64,000 bases of DNA from Pseudanabaena sp. ABRG5-3 (GCF_003967015.1 NZ_AP017560.1:1860001-1924000); one strand, 5' to 3'; shown: positions 10,406 through 20,692, numbered from the stretch's first letter. The notes: generated by a model from the letters alone, not told the origin. Made by a program: numbers and translations.

Positions 10406-11902
10406 ATGACGCAATCTGGGATGCCTCCCGTACCACCACCTTCCTCTGGGGGTGGTGTACCACAACAGCCACGTAATCCCGCCGCACCACCACCCGCCCA
10501 GCAGCGTGTCGCTCCTCCCAACAATCCTCAAATACCTCCTAATCCCGCCGCTCAGCAGCGCGTTGCTCCCACTGCTCAAGGAGCTGCTGGTCAGGTGCGT
10601 GCAGTTCCCAATCCCGCCCAACAGCAGGCTGCACAGCAAGCTCAACTACAACAGGCTCAACTACAAGCTAAACAGGCTCAGGCGGCGGCAGCATCACGCC
10701 AAGCCCAAATGGCAATCCCCACAGATACCCAGATTACAAGCGTTCCCCCTCCTCCTAACCCCCGTCCTCCAATTCGTCCAGGTCCACCTCCAAACTTACC
10801 AGGGCTAGGGGTACCAGCGATTTTACAGCGCAGTTCAGGGCAACCCACCCTTGCTCAAATTGTCAAGGATGCCTATGAGCAAGGATGCTCTGATATTCAT
10901 GCTGGCGTAAATGAACCAGTGCGCTTTCGGAGTCGTGGCTTGATGGTGACACAGGAGCAGTATCCCGTTCCCGACAAGCAAACCTTTGATACTTGGCTGA
11001 CCGAAATTATGGATGAAAAGCAAATCCAGCAATTTCGCGACACGTTAGAATTTGATGGTGCAACGCAGTATGACTTTGCCCGTTGTCGGATTAATGTCTT
11101 TGATTCGTTACGGGGATCTGCGATGGTGTTGCGACTGATCCCCCTCAAGATTCTGTCCATCGATCAACTTGGTTTACCTGAGGTATTCCGTGAACTTTGT
11201 TACACCCACAAAGGTTTGATTCTTGTCACAGGTCCAACAGGTTCAGGGAAATCGACTACTTTGGCAGCGATGGTGGATTTCATCAATACGGAAATGCAGA
11301 AGCATTTAATTTCCATAGAAGACCCCATTGAATTTGTGCATCAAAGTAAAAAAGCGCTGATCAAACAACGGGAAGTAGGTATTCATACTCTCAAGTTCGA
11401 TAATGCGCTCAAGGCAGCTTTACGTGAAGATCCCGATATCATTCTGATTGGGGAAATGCGCGACAAAGAAACTGTGAACACAGCACTGAAAGCCGCACAA
11501 ACTGGTCACTTAGTATTCGGAACACTCCACACTAATAGTGCCGTTAAAACCATTGAGCGGATTCTTAATCTCTATGAACCTGAACAACAGGGTCCAATGC
11601 GAATTCAGGTGGCGGAATCTTTGGTGGGTGTTATTGCTCAGTCGCTGGTGCGGACTACCGATGGCAAACGTGCGGCAGTTCATGAAATCATGATCAATAC
11701 TGATGCAGTACGTGACTATATCAAACGTGGTGAAGTAGACGAGATTGAGGCGATCATTCCTAAATGTACCTATGAGGGAATGGTCAATATGAACCAATCT
11801 CTCTATAAGCTCTATGAGGATGGTCGTATTACGGAAGAAACTGCTGTCGAGAACTCGCCGAAGCCCAACGAAATGGCGCAAATGTTGCGCGGTCGTATGT
11901 AG
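10406..11902 (+). CDS. pilT: Type IV pilus retraction ATPase, PilT family, with Pro/Gln-rich N-terminal extension
   Basis: Hexameric ATPase that depolymerises type IV pili and drives twitching or phototactic motility. It is 498 residues. The first 130 are low complexity, rich in Pro, Gln and Ala, and absent from the compact PilT proteins. The catalytic part shows the sensor-like block ALREDPDIILIGEMRD (Walker B and Asp box), Walker A GPTGSGKSTT at residue 276, and the His box TGHLVFGTLHTNSA. The usual AIRNLIRE motif is replaced by AVRDYIKRG. Cyanobacteria have several PilT paralogues, and this one may be the long PilT2-type rather than PilT1. No other pilus gene is adjacent. Confidence 0.9.
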   Translation: MTQSGMPPVPPPSSGGGVPQQPRNPAAPPPAQQRVAPPNNPQIPPNPAAQQRVAPTAQGAAGQVRAVPNPAQQQAAQQAQLQQAQLQAKQAQAAAASRQAQMAIPTDTQITSVPPPPNPRPPIRPGPPPNLPGLGVPAILQRSSGQPTLAQIVKDAYEQGCSDIHAGVNEPVRFRSRGLMVTQEQYPVPDKQTFDTWLTEIMDEKQIQQFRDTLEFDGATQYDFARCRINVFDSLRGSAMVLRLIPLKILSIDQLGLPEVFRELCYTHKGLILVTGPTGSGKSTTLAAMVDFINTEMQKHLISIEDPIEFVHQSKKALIKQREVGIHTLKFDNALKAALREDPDIILIGEMRDKETVNTALKAAQTGHLVFGTLHTNSAVKTIERILNLYEPEQQGPMRIQVAESLVGVIAQSLVRTTDGKRAAVHEIMINTDAVRDYIKRGEVDEIEAIIPKCTYEGMVNMNQSLYKLYEDGRITEETAVENSPKPNEMAQMLRGRM

Positions 11903-11950
11903 CTTTGATGCAGATAGATCTTGTGTTGCCTGCGTAATGGGTAGCACAAG

Positions 11951-11993
11951 CATATGAAGCACTGTGCAAAGCACGGTGCTTCATCGTATGTTT
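11951..11993. terminator. Terminator-like hairpin after pilT
   Basis: GAAGCACTGTGC and GCACGGTGCTTC (one mismatch) around AAA, with CATATGAAG/CTTCATCGTATG extending the arms. There is no long T run, so rho-independent function is uncertain. Confidence 0.5.
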
Positions 11994-12041
11994 AGGGGTT
12001 TTAGGCTAGAATAAGTTTTTGTTGGTCAGGTCGGTTAGGTA

Positions 12042-13973
12042 ATGAGTGAGATCAAGAATTCTATTAAGTCAGCTAATCAAGTTCAATTTCTAGACGAGTT
12101 TGAAGTTGTCGTCGTTGGTGCGGGTCACGCAGGCTGTGAAGCTGCCCTTGCGTCAGCGAGAATGGGCTGCAAAACTTTACTTCTCACCCTTAACCTCGAT
12201 CGCATTGCATGGCAACCATGTAATCCCGCCGTAGGTGGTCCTGCCAAATCACAACTTGTCCATGAAGTTGATGCTCTCGGTGGTGAGATTGGCAAAATCA
12301 CCGATCGCACCTATTTACAAAAAAGAATTCTCAATAGTTCACGGGGCCCCGCAGTATGGGCTTTGCGAGCGCAGACTGACAAGCGCGAATATGCTGCGGA
12401 AATGAAGCAGGTGGTAGAAAATGAGCCGAATCTCTCGGTGCGTGAGGGAACGGTCATTAATGTTTTATTAGATGCCAATCAAGGGATTTATGGTGTCGAA
12501 ACTCAATTTGGGGTGGGCTATGGTTGCAAAGCGGTCATTCTCACGACAGGCACATTTCTCAATGGCAAGATCTGGGTGGGTAATCGCTCAATGTCCGCAG
12601 GTCGGGCGGGTGAATTTGCGGTTGCAGGACTGACGGAAACGCTGAATGCCTTGGGATTTGTTACCGATCGCTTAAAAACAGGAACCCCTGCGCGAGTTGA
12701 TCGCCGCAGCGTAGACTACAGCAAAATGGAAGTCCAACCCGCAGATAGCGAACAGAACTGGTTCAGTTTCGATCCTTCAGCATGGGTGGAACGGGAGCAG
12801 ATGAACTGCTATTTGACGCGCACCACTGCGGAAACCCATCGGATCATTCGCGAGAATCTGCATCTCACGCCTGTTTATGGCGGTTTCATCGATGCTAAGG
12901 GACCGCGCTACTGTCCTAGCATCGAAGATAAGATTGTCCGTTTTGCTGATAAGGAGAGCCATCAAATCTTTATCGAGCCTGAAGGTAGGACTATCCCTGA
13001 GCTTTATATTCAAGGCTTCTCCACGGGAATGCCTGAGCATATTCAATTGCAAATGTTGCGGACTCTCCCCGGATTAGAGAATTGCCAGATGCTCCGTGCA
13101 GCCTATGCGGTGGAATATGATTATATTCCTGCGACCCAGTGTTATCCCACCTTGATGACCAAATTGATTGAAGGTCTATTTTGTGCAGGTCAGATTAATG
13201 GAACTACGGGTTATGAAGAAGCGGCGGCGCAAGGACTAATTGCAGGGATGAATGCGTCTCTCTATGCGAAGGGTAAAGAGATGGTGGTATTGCCTCGCGC
13301 CAGCAGCTATATTGGTACGCTCATCGATGATCTATGTACGAAGGAGTTGCGCGAACCCTATCGAATGTTGACGAGCCGTTCTGAATATCGCTTGATTTTG
13401 CGATCGGATAATGCCGATCGCCGACTGACACCGATCGGTCGAGAGATTGGACTAGTTGACGATCGCCGTTGGCAGATGTTCTGTGACAAGCAAGAGCGTG
13501 TCTATGCAGAAGTGCAACGCCTCAATGAAACTCGTGTTAAGGAAAAGGATGAACTCGGTCAAAGGATTACTGCGGAAACTGGCGAGGTAATTCGTGGGGC
13601 AATTACCCTTTCTGATTTATTGCGTCGTCCGAAGTTTAACTATGCGGAGTTAATTCACTATGGCTTAGCCGATGAGAACTTGAATCGCTTTGAACGCCTC
13701 GCCGCCGAAATCGAAGTAAAGTATGTTGGCTATATCCAACGCCAAGAGCATCAGATTGAGGAAGTGGCTAAACATAGCGATCGCAAGTTACCTCCAGACA
13801 TTGATTACAATGCGATCGAGACTCTTTCTAAGGAATCTAGAGAAAAGCTCAGTAAAATTCGTCCATTGACGATTGGACAAGCCAGCCGTATTGGTGGGGT
13901 AAATCCTGCGGATGTCAATGCTTTGCTGGTTTATTTAGAGATTCAACATCGCCTTGCTAGCAAAACAAAATAG
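12042..13973 (+). CDS. mnmG: tRNA uridine-5-carboxymethylaminomethyl modification enzyme MnmG (GidA)
   Basis: FAD- and folate-dependent enzyme that with MnmE adds the carboxymethylaminomethyl group to U34 of certain tRNAs. The 643 residues include the FAD-binding [20 protein letters not shown] near residue 23, the signature [20 protein letters not shown], the second signature [15 protein letters not shown], the [17 protein letters not shown] block, and the C-terminal helical domain YAELIHYGL ... [10 protein letters not shown]. Length equals that of the family (about 630). A 4-base-spaced hairpin terminator follows at 13985. No mnmE lies nearby. Confidence 0.97.
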   Translation: MSEIKNSIKSANQVQFLDEFEVVVVGAGHAGCEAALASARMGCKTLLLTLNLDRIAWQPCNPAVGGPAKSQLVHEVDALGGEIGKITDRTYLQKRILNSSRGPAVWALRAQTDKREYAAEMKQVVENEPNLSVREGTVINVLLDANQGIYGVETQFGVGYGCKAVILTTGTFLNGKIWVGNRSMSAGRAGEFAVAGLTETLNALGFVTDRLKTGTPARVDRRSVDYSKMEVQPADSEQNWFSFDPSAWVEREQMNCYLTRTTAETHRIIRENLHLTPVYGGFIDAKGPRYCPSIEDKIVRFADKESHQIFIEPEGRTIPELYIQGFSTGMPEHIQLQMLRTLPGLENCQMLRAAYAVEYDYIPATQCYPTLMTKLIEGLFCAGQINGTTGYEEAAAQGLIAGMNASLYAKGKEMVVLPRASSYIGTLIDDLCTKELREPYRMLTSRSEYRLILRSDNADRRLTPIGREIGLVDDRRWQMFCDKQERVYAEVQRLNETRVKEKDELGQRITAETGEVIRGAITLSDLLRRPKFNYAELIHYGLADENLNRFERLAAEIEVKYVGYIQRQEHQIEEVAKHSDRKLPPDIDYNAIETLSKESREKLSKIRPLTIGQASRIGGVNPADVNALLVYLEIQHRLASKTK

Positions 13974-13984
13974 AACTCCTAGAT

Positions 13985-14007
13985 AAAGACGTGCGTAGCA
14001 CGTCTTT
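13985..14007. terminator. Terminator after mnmG
   Basis: AAAGACGTGC / GCACGTCTTT around GTA, followed by TTCT. Short but perfect. Confidence 0.75.
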
Positions 14008-14071
14008 TCTATTTGAAAAACAATTAAAAATGAGCTGACTGATCGCTCTATTTACTAAATCATCACCAACG

Positions 14072-15490
14072 ATGCGTAAATATATTTCCTTGAGATTTTG
14101 TGTCAATTTCGGTGCAGGTCTTTTACTGGTACTGGGATTAACGGTGATGTTTGGTTGGTATACAGGCTCACATCAATTAATACAGATCAATCCCCAATTT
14201 GTACCCATGCAATTTAATACATCGTTGGGTTTTATTGGTGCTAGTCTTGCCCTCATCGGACTAAATAATCAATATAGGAAAATATCTCTGTATATCGGAA
14301 TATTGTTGGTATTGCTGGGTGGTTTAACCCTAACCCAACAAATTTTAGGAGTGAATTTCTATATTGATGAATTGTTTATGAAACATTACATCGTCACAGA
14401 CACTTCACAGCCTGGACGTATGGCTCCTAACACCGCTTTGGCATTCATGTTCAGTGGAATTTCGCTCTTAGTCATGTCAGTTAAAAATATTAACCTCAAC
14501 CAATATTTGGTTGGGATTGTATTGGGAGCCTTAACGATGGGGTTAGGTAGTGTTGCTTTTTTGGGATATTTGTCCAACGTGGAAACAGCCTATGGGTGGG
14601 GAAAACTAACAAAGATGGCGCTCCATACTTCCGTTGGCTTTATGGCGACTGGGCTGATGCTAATGCTCGAAGCTCGCTATTTAAGCTTACAGATTAAGCA
14701 AAAGTTGCCAATTCTATTTTTACCTCTGAGTCTAATTGTTTTAGGTTTTACGATTACGATTTGTCTTTGGCAAGCACTTTATTCTTCGCAGTTGTATGTG
14801 ATGACCCGATATGGGATTACCACTTCCAATTTTGTTGCTGAAGGTATTTTGATTTTTGGTGGGATTTTCTCAATTTTAATTGCGATCGCTGTATGGTTAG
14901 CGGCTAGATCCTATGAGCAATTACAAGCACTGCGACTTGCCCAAGCGGAAATTTTAGCGCTGAATCAACGACTAGAAAGCCTATCCTATCTCGACGGATT
15001 AACCGAAATTCCTAATCGTCGTTCTTTTAATATCGCGATCGATAGGGAATTAGGACGCGCCTATCGCCATAAGCATTCCCTTGCTTTGATTATGTTTGAC
15101 GTAGATTATTTCAAAAGCTATAACGATCATTATGGACATCTAGCGGGCGATCAATGTCTTCAAATGGTTGCCCATGCGATTAATAACATGGCTAAGCGCA
15201 AAACTGATATGGCAGCAAGGTATGGGGGCGAAGAATTTGTACTGTTACTACCCGAAGCAAATTTGACTGATGCCGAAAAAATTGTGGGAATTACTCTCAA
15301 GGCGATCGCTGATTTAAAGATTCCTCACGCATACTCACAGGCTAGTCCCTATGTGACAGTCAGCGCAGGTATTTGTGCCTGTATTCCTCAATATGAAACC
15401 ACTGTCAACGATCTCATTCAAATAGCCGATCAAGGACTATATGCAGCCAAATCTAGGGGCAGAGCTTGTTTTGTGGCGATCTCCAGTTAA
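14072..15490 (+). CDS. Membrane-anchored diguanylate cyclase (GGDEF)
   Basis: Makes cyclic di-GMP from GTP. The first 300 residues have about eight hydrophobic segments forming an integral membrane sensor of unknown ligand. A short coiled linker (ALRLAQAEILALNQRLESL) joins a GGDEF domain beginning DGLTEIPNRRSFN. The active-site motif is YGGEEF at residues 384-389, an active form. No clear RxxD inhibitory site is visible five residues upstream (KTDMAAR precedes), so product inhibition cannot be judged. The stop overlaps the stop of the converging AEC-transporter gene within GTTAAC. It stands alone after the mnmG terminator. Confidence 0.93.
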   Translation: MRKYISLRFCVNFGAGLLLVLGLTVMFGWYTGSHQLIQINPQFVPMQFNTSLGFIGASLALIGLNNQYRKISLYIGILLVLLGGLTLTQQILGVNFYIDELFMKHYIVTDTSQPGRMAPNTALAFMFSGISLLVMSVKNINLNQYLVGIVLGALTMGLGSVAFLGYLSNVETAYGWGKLTKMALHTSVGFMATGLMLMLEARYLSLQIKQKLPILFLPLSLIVLGFTITICLWQALYSSQLYVMTRYGITTSNFVAEGILIFGGIFSILIAIAVWLAARSYEQLQALRLAQAEILALNQRLESLSYLDGLTEIPNRRSFNIAIDRELGRAYRHKHSLALIMFDVDYFKSYNDHYGHLAGDQCLQMVAHAINNMAKRKTDMAARYGGEEFVLLLPEANLTDAEKIVGITLKAIADLKIPHAYSQASPYVTVSAGICACIPQYETTVNDLIQIADQGLYAAKSRGRACFVAISS

Positions 15491-16443
15491 CCAAAAAAGA
15501 TGATCCAAATCGGTAGCATCAAAAATAAACCAATGAAGGAGAAGGCGATCGTGCTAATTAACAAATCGCGATCGAGGTTATAGACTTCCGCCAGAATTAA
15601 CACGGATAATCCTGTGGGAGTTCCTGACATCAAGGTGAGAATTAAGCGCGGATCACTCCTCAAACCAAAGGCTGTTGCCCCTAGCCCGATCGCTAAAGGG
15701 ACGATCGCCACTCTCAAACCTGCGGCGATCGCCGCAGGTTTGAGGCTTTCCCATTTCTCGATTTTGCCAAGGCGCAAACCGACGAGAGACAGCGCAAAGG
15801 CGATCGTTACCCATACTCCCGTGTCTAGCCCTGACTCGATCGCTGCGGGTAAACCAATGGGGCGCGTATACCAACCGATCGCAAAAGCCCATAAACTTGG
15901 AACCGTCGCCACATCCAGTAACAATTTCCACCAAGGCGGCTTTACCTCGCTCTTCCCAAAGTAGCTAGCAATAAATACGGCAATACCATAATTTCCCGCT
16001 ACATTGCTGGCAATGCTATATAAAACCGCCCAGTCGGCATAGCTAGAACTCGCGAGGGAATTGGTCAGCGTCAAGCCCACAAATCCTGTATTGCCAAGCA
16101 TTGTCGCCAAAATGAAGCTTCCTAAACTAGAGCGATCGCTATGTTCCTGCTTGGCAAATTGCCAACCGATTAATGCCAACAGCCAACTAAGTACTAAAGC
16201 TGCGATCGCCACATAAGGAATGTAGGGGGTGTCCGAAAACTGGGTATGTCTCGCAAGGACAAATAGTTGTAATGGTACTCCTACCCAATAAAGACCAACA
16301 CCAAGAAATTTGGAGGCATTTTGAGGTGCAAATCTTGAGAATAACAGTCCAATACCTGTCCATAGCATTAATGGAATATATGCCTTGATCAGATCACCAA
16401 AATGGAAGATAGACCAGAAATTATCAGGATTATTTAGCAGCAT
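15487..16443 (-). CDS. AEC-family transporter (auxin efflux carrier / malate permease type)
   Basis: Integral membrane carrier of the AEC family, whose bacterial members export organic acids; the substrate here is unknown. The 318 residues show ten alternating hydrophobic segments. The paired family motifs are ATMLGNTGFVGLTLTNSLAS in the first half and LMSGTPTGLSVLILAEVYNL in the second. The start overlaps the end of the amidase gene by 14 bp on the same strand, so the two are translationally close and probably one transcript. A terminator is not obvious at the 3' end, where the frame meets the converging GGDEF gene. Confidence 0.9.
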   Translation of the reverse strand: MLLNNPDNFWSIFHFGDLIKAYIPLMLWTGIGLLFSRFAPQNASKFLGVGLYWVGVPLQLFVLARHTQFSDTPYIPYVAIAALVLSWLLALIGWQFAKQEHSDRSSLGSFILATMLGNTGFVGLTLTNSLASSSYADWAVLYSIASNVAGNYGIAVFIASYFGKSEVKPPWWKLLLDVATVPSLWAFAIGWYTRPIGLPAAIESGLDTGVWVTIAFALSLVGLRLGKIEKWESLKPAAIAAGLRVAIVPLAIGLGATAFGLRSDPRLILTLMSGTPTGLSVLILAEVYNLDRDLLISTIAFSFIGLFLMLPIWIIFFG

Positions 16444-18301
16444 TCAGAATCCATTCGGTAATACCATCAGCAAGGGTTTTCGCCAGCAGCTTTTGCTGTT
16501 GCGGCTCGATAATCCATTCAAACTCATCGGGATTGATCATAAAACCTAATTCTAGAAGTACTGCTGGTGTAACCGTAGAACGAACTAATGCTAAGTTATT
16601 CCAGTAAACGCCATATTCACGACGCTGCAACTTTTGGGAAACATAGTTATGGATAAACTTAGCAAAGTCCTGAGATTGTGGATTGTACCAAAAAGCCCCA
16701 ATTCCTGATGTATTAATCGCATCACCATTATCGGGTAAGGCATTGTAATGCAGGCTGATAGAGATCGTTGGTTCCTCCTGTTCGATTTTGGCAACTCTGG
16801 GAGCTAAATCTAGATCAATATCATCGGTACGAGTCATCACTACCTTCGCCCCACGATTTTGCAATTCCTCTTGGAGGAGTTTGCTCACAATCAGGGTGAC
16901 ATTCTTTTCAGGATATCCCGTTGGACCTCGCGAGCCTAAGTCTTCATTACCACCATGTCCTGCATCTAAGAGGATTTTAACGCCATTGAGAGGTTGAAGT
17001 TCTTTATTTGCAGTAGAGAGAACTGGTGGATGTTTGAGAGAAACAATTAGATTTGCGCCTTGATAACGAACCTTATAACCCCATTGCTGTTTGGGTTTGA
17101 GGCTAATCGTATAGGTGGCTTTATCAGGATCAGATTGCAACCATTCCAATTTATTGATGATGGATTCGGGGGCAATGGCAATGGTGTCAGTTTGAGCCGT
17201 GACGTTATATAGAGTCAATGTAAAAGTGCGATCGCCTTGGCTAACGGAAATAGGTACATTGCATTCAAGGGGAATGACGATCTCTGTCCAAATATTCTGT
17301 GGATCGTTTTTATCGATCTCTACCCTTGTACTAATTCCCCGTACTAGCGATCGCGCCTGCGTATCAGTATCAAATATTTTCACAAAGCGTTCTCTCACCC
17401 AACCACCATAATCGAGCCGCAGCCATTCTCCTTGTTTGCCTGTGACTAAAGCTTTAACACCTTGGGGTAAGGGAGTCAAGCGAGAAAAGTCGGTACTTGC
17501 ACCAGTTCTGGCATCCGCAGTTGCAGTGATTTCGGCGATCTGGAGCTTTTTCGGTGAGAGAATTTCGACGGAGCCTTTCGCTTTTTGTTTGACAAGGCGA
17601 TCGCCTAAACGCATTTCATATTCAGGTTGACCAAGTTGGTTAGGGGTTTCAAAGGTAGTGCAGCCACGGAAATACCCTGATGGGGATTCGGCACTAGCTT
17701 CGTTATTACCTGTTAGTACCGATGAGTTGGGTGGTAGTTGAATATTGCGACGACGGGGTAAGAGAGGAATTTCGCGATCGCCGATTCTGGCTAAAACTTT
17801 GGCATTAGGTGTGGCGATCGCATCAAAGCAAATTCTTTCGTTAGGCTGTCGAGCAATATTGACAGTGGGGAATAGAGAATTTTCGATAAAGCTTATATCC
17901 TTGGGCGGCAAGGTAATTCTGGATTCCCGCACTACCTTCACCGTGATTTCCTTTTCACTATCACGATCTTCCGTAGGATTGGCATACTTGATCTGAAAAA
18001 TATTTTCACCAATCCGAAGTGGCAAACTAGGAGCAAAATGCCCTGCGGTACTTCGTGATATCACCTTGCCATTAATACTGACCTGACCATCCTTGGGAGC
18101 AGTGCCAATAAAAAATAGGCGATCGCTATTGGTTATATGTTGTAACGGCGGATAGGTGAGATGTAGCTGCGTAGGTGGGACAAAGTTTTGTGCGTTTGTT
18201 GCAGTGGCAACGAAAAAGCTGAATATTCCTATCAAAAAAATTCCTATCTGTCGCCGCATAATTCCTAGTGCTTGTCTAAAAAGAGCGATGTAACGCATCA
18301 C
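16430..18301 (-). CDS. amiC: N-acetylmuramoyl-L-alanine amidase (AmiC-type) with AMIN domain
   Basis: Zinc amidase that cleaves the peptide from N-acetylmuramic acid; in cyanobacteria it helps cell separation and, in filaments, septal nanopore formation. The 623 residues contain a signal peptide (cleavage near ATATNAQ), a region with an SH3-like fold (ITATADARTGASTDFSRLTP), an AMIN domain at about 330-430, and a C-terminal amidase_3 domain. Ligands visible: H in LLDAGHGGNEDLG, E in the same block, H in SISLHYNA, and catalytic E in AVLLELGFM. An alternative start 14 residues in is possible. The downstream AEC gene overlaps its 3' end. Confidence 0.94.
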   Translation of the reverse strand: MMRYIALFRQALGIMRRQIGIFLIGIFSFFVATATNAQNFVPPTQLHLTYPPLQHITNSDRLFFIGTAPKDGQVSINGKVISRSTAGHFAPSLPLRIGENIFQIKYANPTEDRDSEKEITVKVVRESRITLPPKDISFIENSLFPTVNIARQPNERICFDAIATPNAKVLARIGDREIPLLPRRRNIQLPPNSSVLTGNNEASAESPSGYFRGCTTFETPNQLGQPEYEMRLGDRLVKQKAKGSVEILSPKKLQIAEITATADARTGASTDFSRLTPLPQGVKALVTGKQGEWLRLDYGGWVRERFVKIFDTDTQARSLVRGISTRVEIDKNDPQNIWTEIVIPLECNVPISVSQGDRTFTLTLYNVTAQTDTIAIAPESIINKLEWLQSDPDKATYTISLKPKQQWGYKVRYQGANLIVSLKHPPVLSTANKELQPLNGVKILLDAGHGGNEDLGSRGPTGYPEKNVTLIVSKLLQEELQNRGAKVVMTRTDDIDLDLAPRVAKIEQEEPTISISLHYNALPDNGDAINTSGIGAFWYNPQSQDFAKFIHNYVSQKLQRREYGVYWNNLALVRSTVTPAVLLELGFMINPDEFEWIIEPQQQKLLAKTLADGITEWILNAAK

Positions 18302-18353
18302 TATTTAATACTATCCCCATAAGTAGGTAGGTACAATTAAATATAAAAATCAA

Positions 18354-18392
18354 ATAAGCTGATTCGCGCGCTTAGTGGGCGAATCAGCTTAT
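18354..18392. repeat. Hairpin with 14-bp arms between amidase and epimerase genes
   Basis: ATAAGCTGATTCGC and its complement flank an 11-base loop. It sits in the divergent intergenic region, so it is more likely an interspersed hairpin than a terminator. Confidence 0.7.
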
Positions 18393-18483
18393 TAATACAG
18401 ATATACTTGGCGGAATCTACAGCACAAAACGCTATATTCTGAACTTAGTAAATTTAAAGAAAACTAATTAAATTAATTCAAAA

Positions 18484-19425
18484 ATGAAAATTTTAGTAAT
18501 GGGTGGCACAAGATTTATTGGTGTGTCACTGGTCAAATTGTTGGTTGATCAAGGACATGAAGTAACCCTCTTTAATCGTGGTAAAAAGCCTTCACCCGTT
18601 GCAGGACTCCGCACAATTATTGGCGATCGCACTGATCCCCAACAACTACAAGACAAACTTAGTGGAGAATCCTTTGATGTAATTTTTGATAACAATGGGC
18701 GCGAACTCAGCGATACCCAGCCTCTCGTCGAAATTTTTCGCGATCGCCTCCAGCATTTTGTCTATATGAGTTCGGCGGGTGTCTATCTCGATAGTGATAT
18801 CTTGCCCTACCACGAAACCGATGCCGTCGATCCCAAGAGTCGTCACAAAGGCAAACTGGACACCGAGGCATACTTACAACAAGTCCGTGCTGAATCTGGA
18901 TTTCCCTATACTTCCATTCGTCCCACCTACATTTATGGTCCCAAGAACTACAACGATGTAGAAGCTTGGTTCTTCGATCGCATTGTGCGCGATCGCCCGA
19001 TTCCCATTCCTGGCAATGGCAAATTTATCACCCAGCTTGGACATGTCGAAGATCTGGCGAATGCTATGGCAGCAGTTCTAGGCAATCACAAGGCGATCGG
19101 TGAAATTTACAATGTTTCTGATACACGCTATGTCACCTTTATCGGACTTGCTAAACAATGTGCGATCGCCGCAGGCAAAGATCCTAGCGCTTTAAATTTT
19201 GTCTATTACAATCCTAAAGACTTTGATTTTGGCAAAAAGAAAGCATTTCCTTTCCGTCTCCAGCATTTCTTTGCCTCCGTTACCAAGGCAACCCAAGATC
19301 TCAACTGGCAGCCCAAATACGATCTATTATCTGGTTTAAAAACTTCCTTCGAGCAGGACTACCTACCATCAAATCGCCATCAAGCTGATATCGATTTTTC
19401 AACAGATGCACAAATCTTGAAATAG
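18484..19425 (+). CDS. NAD-dependent epimerase/dehydratase family protein (CSP41-like)
   Basis: Extended SDR protein closest in appearance to the cyanobacterial/chloroplast CSP41 group, which bind RNA stem-loops in plastids; the bacterial role is not settled. The 313 residues begin MKILVMGGTRFIGVSLVKLL with an NAD-binding GGTRFIG motif. The conserved family block FDNNGRELSDTQPLVEIF follows. The catalytic region reads YMSSAGVYLDSDILPYHETD, with the usual YxxxK replaced. The end KYDLLSGLKTSFEQDYL is conserved. A strong hairpin follows the stop. Confidence 0.88.
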   Translation: MKILVMGGTRFIGVSLVKLLVDQGHEVTLFNRGKKPSPVAGLRTIIGDRTDPQQLQDKLSGESFDVIFDNNGRELSDTQPLVEIFRDRLQHFVYMSSAGVYLDSDILPYHETDAVDPKSRHKGKLDTEAYLQQVRAESGFPYTSIRPTYIYGPKNYNDVEAWFFDRIVRDRPIPIPGNGKFITQLGHVEDLANAMAAVLGNHKAIGEIYNVSDTRYVTFIGLAKQCAIAAGKDPSALNFVYYNPKDFDFGKKKAFPFRLQHFFASVTKATQDLNWQPKYDLLSGLKTSFEQDYLPSNRHQADIDFSTDAQILK

Positions 19426-19439
19426 ATAAGGCAATTTAG

Positions 19440-19490
19440 AAATCTCAAGGAGAATTGTGTTGTAAATCGCCACAATTCTCCTTGAGATTT
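19440..19490. terminator. Terminator after CSP41-like gene
   Basis: Two perfect 20-base arms (AAATCTCAAGGAGAATTGTG and complement) around an 11-base loop. The loop is followed by CTATTCTTAG rather than a pure T run. Confidence 0.7.
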
Positions 19491-19647
19491 CTATTCTTAG
19501 CTACTAATGACTATACCGAACTCACGTTCATTGAGGATTGCTATATCAGTGTTTATGCTTAGATTAAAGAGATGCGTACATTTTGTGTTTTAAGATTCTA
19601 TAAGATCCTATTTCAAGCAGATATTTTTTGCTTTGCATTTTGAAACT

Positions 19648-20085
19648 ATGAAGATAAAACATATAGCCTATGATGCAATTATTTATTTAATTATTTTATT
19701 CTTAGGATGTCTATCTGGTGGGATTCTCCTTGCTGCTTATAATGCTAATCAGTTGATTTGGCTAGGAAACTATCTAGTTACGCTGCGGTTAGTGCAAACA
19801 GGAAGCTCGTCAATTAGTTTAGCGATCGCATGGCTATCTATATGGTTTTGGGCTAGTGTGTTTATATGGGCAAAGCCCTCTAAAGTTATACAAACTGATG
19901 GACCAACTACTGCTTTATGGTTGCTTTTATCTTGGACAATAGCCATTAGCATAGTTTTTTTATTGGGATTTGCTAACCAGAGAATGTTCAAGTTAGGGCT
20001 AACTAAAAATCAATCTAAATATGGATTAATAGTAATTGTCTGGGCAGCAATGATACTTGGCTGGAGCATATATCAATGGCTTTAA
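19648..20085 (+). CDS. Small integral membrane protein, unknown
   Basis: I do not recognise the family. From the ATG at 19648 the product is 145 residues with four strongly hydrophobic segments (YLIILFLGCLSGGILLAAY, SISLAIAWLSIWFWASVFIW, LWLLLSWTIAISIVFLLGF, YGLIVIVWAAMILGWSIYQ). It has short basic loops, so it is an inner-membrane protein. An earlier ATG at 19633 would add five residues. Its stop lies 34 bp before the start of another membrane-protein gene, so they probably form a two-gene operon. No motif shows a function. Confidence 0.6.
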   Translation: MKIKHIAYDAIIYLIILFLGCLSGGILLAAYNANQLIWLGNYLVTLRLVQTGSSSISLAIAWLSIWFWASVFIWAKPSKVIQTDGPTTALWLLLSWTIAISIVFLLGFANQRMFKLGLTKNQSKYGLIVIVWAAMILGWSIYQWL

Positions 20086-20119
20086 TATAGCTTTAATTAG
20101 ATTAATCAATAATTATTGT

Positions 20120-20551
20120 ATGGATAAACAGATTAGAAATTATAACGATAGGGATGCTAACTACTACATGCATCAAATTCCTATTGATATTCTAGATAAA
20201 TTAAGTGAGGAAGAGAGAGAAAATATAAAATCAGTAATTAATACTGCCATTCCTAGACCTGCTCCAAAGTTAATTGATTTACGCTTTATCATTGATCTAG
20301 TCTTTGCTCGTTATTTTGTTGTTTTATTGATCGGTAGAGATATTCGCAGACAACAAAGGCAATATCCAGTTACTGGTATTACCAGAATTGCTAATATCAT
20401 TGTGGCAATTTTATTGATTATTGCCATGAGTCTCCTGATTAGCTCAGTGACTATCTTAATTGTTTATCTTGTTAAATCTTCATTAGGTATAGATCTAATG
20501 CCCGGTCATATTACTAATGTTTTATCTAATGTTTTATTTCCTAAAAAATAG
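20120..20551 (+). CDS. Membrane protein of unknown function, 143 aa
   Basis: Not recognised. Residues 1-60 are a soluble, charged segment (MDKQIRNYNDRDANYYMHQI, EEERENIKSVINTAI). The rest has a short hydrophobic stretch (LVFARYFVVLLIGRD) and a longer membrane segment (IIVAILLIIAMSLLISSVTI). A frame open from 20057 overlaps the upstream gene, but the ATG at 20120 avoids that and suits the operon arrangement. It follows the other small membrane protein closely, suggesting they act together; this is inference only. Confidence 0.6.
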   Translation: MDKQIRNYNDRDANYYMHQIPIDILDKLSEEERENIKSVINTAIPRPAPKLIDLRFIIDLVFARYFVVLLIGRDIRRQQRQYPVTGITRIANIIVAILLIIAMSLLISSVTILIVYLVKSSLGIDLMPGHITNVLSNVLFPKK

Positions 20552-20601
20552 TCGCAAAATTTACAGCTTTTATTGCAAACTTATTGTCAAGATATTGATT
20601 A

Positions 20602-20692
20602 TATAACAATGCTAAATGTTTTGTGGAAGTGTATCCCGAAGGGATACACTTCCACAAAACCAAAAATCTACAAGTGATTTAGGACTGCTATA
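20602..20692. repeat. 91-bp nested palindromic element (family A, copy 1)
   Basis: Outer arms TATAACAATGCTAAAT and ATTTAGGACTGCTATA enclose an inner perfect 20-bp-arm hairpin (20618-20637 and 20641-20660, loop GAA). Related copies lie at 26751 and 30746. The remaining gap 20693-21096 holds no gene that I can support. Confidence 0.85.
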
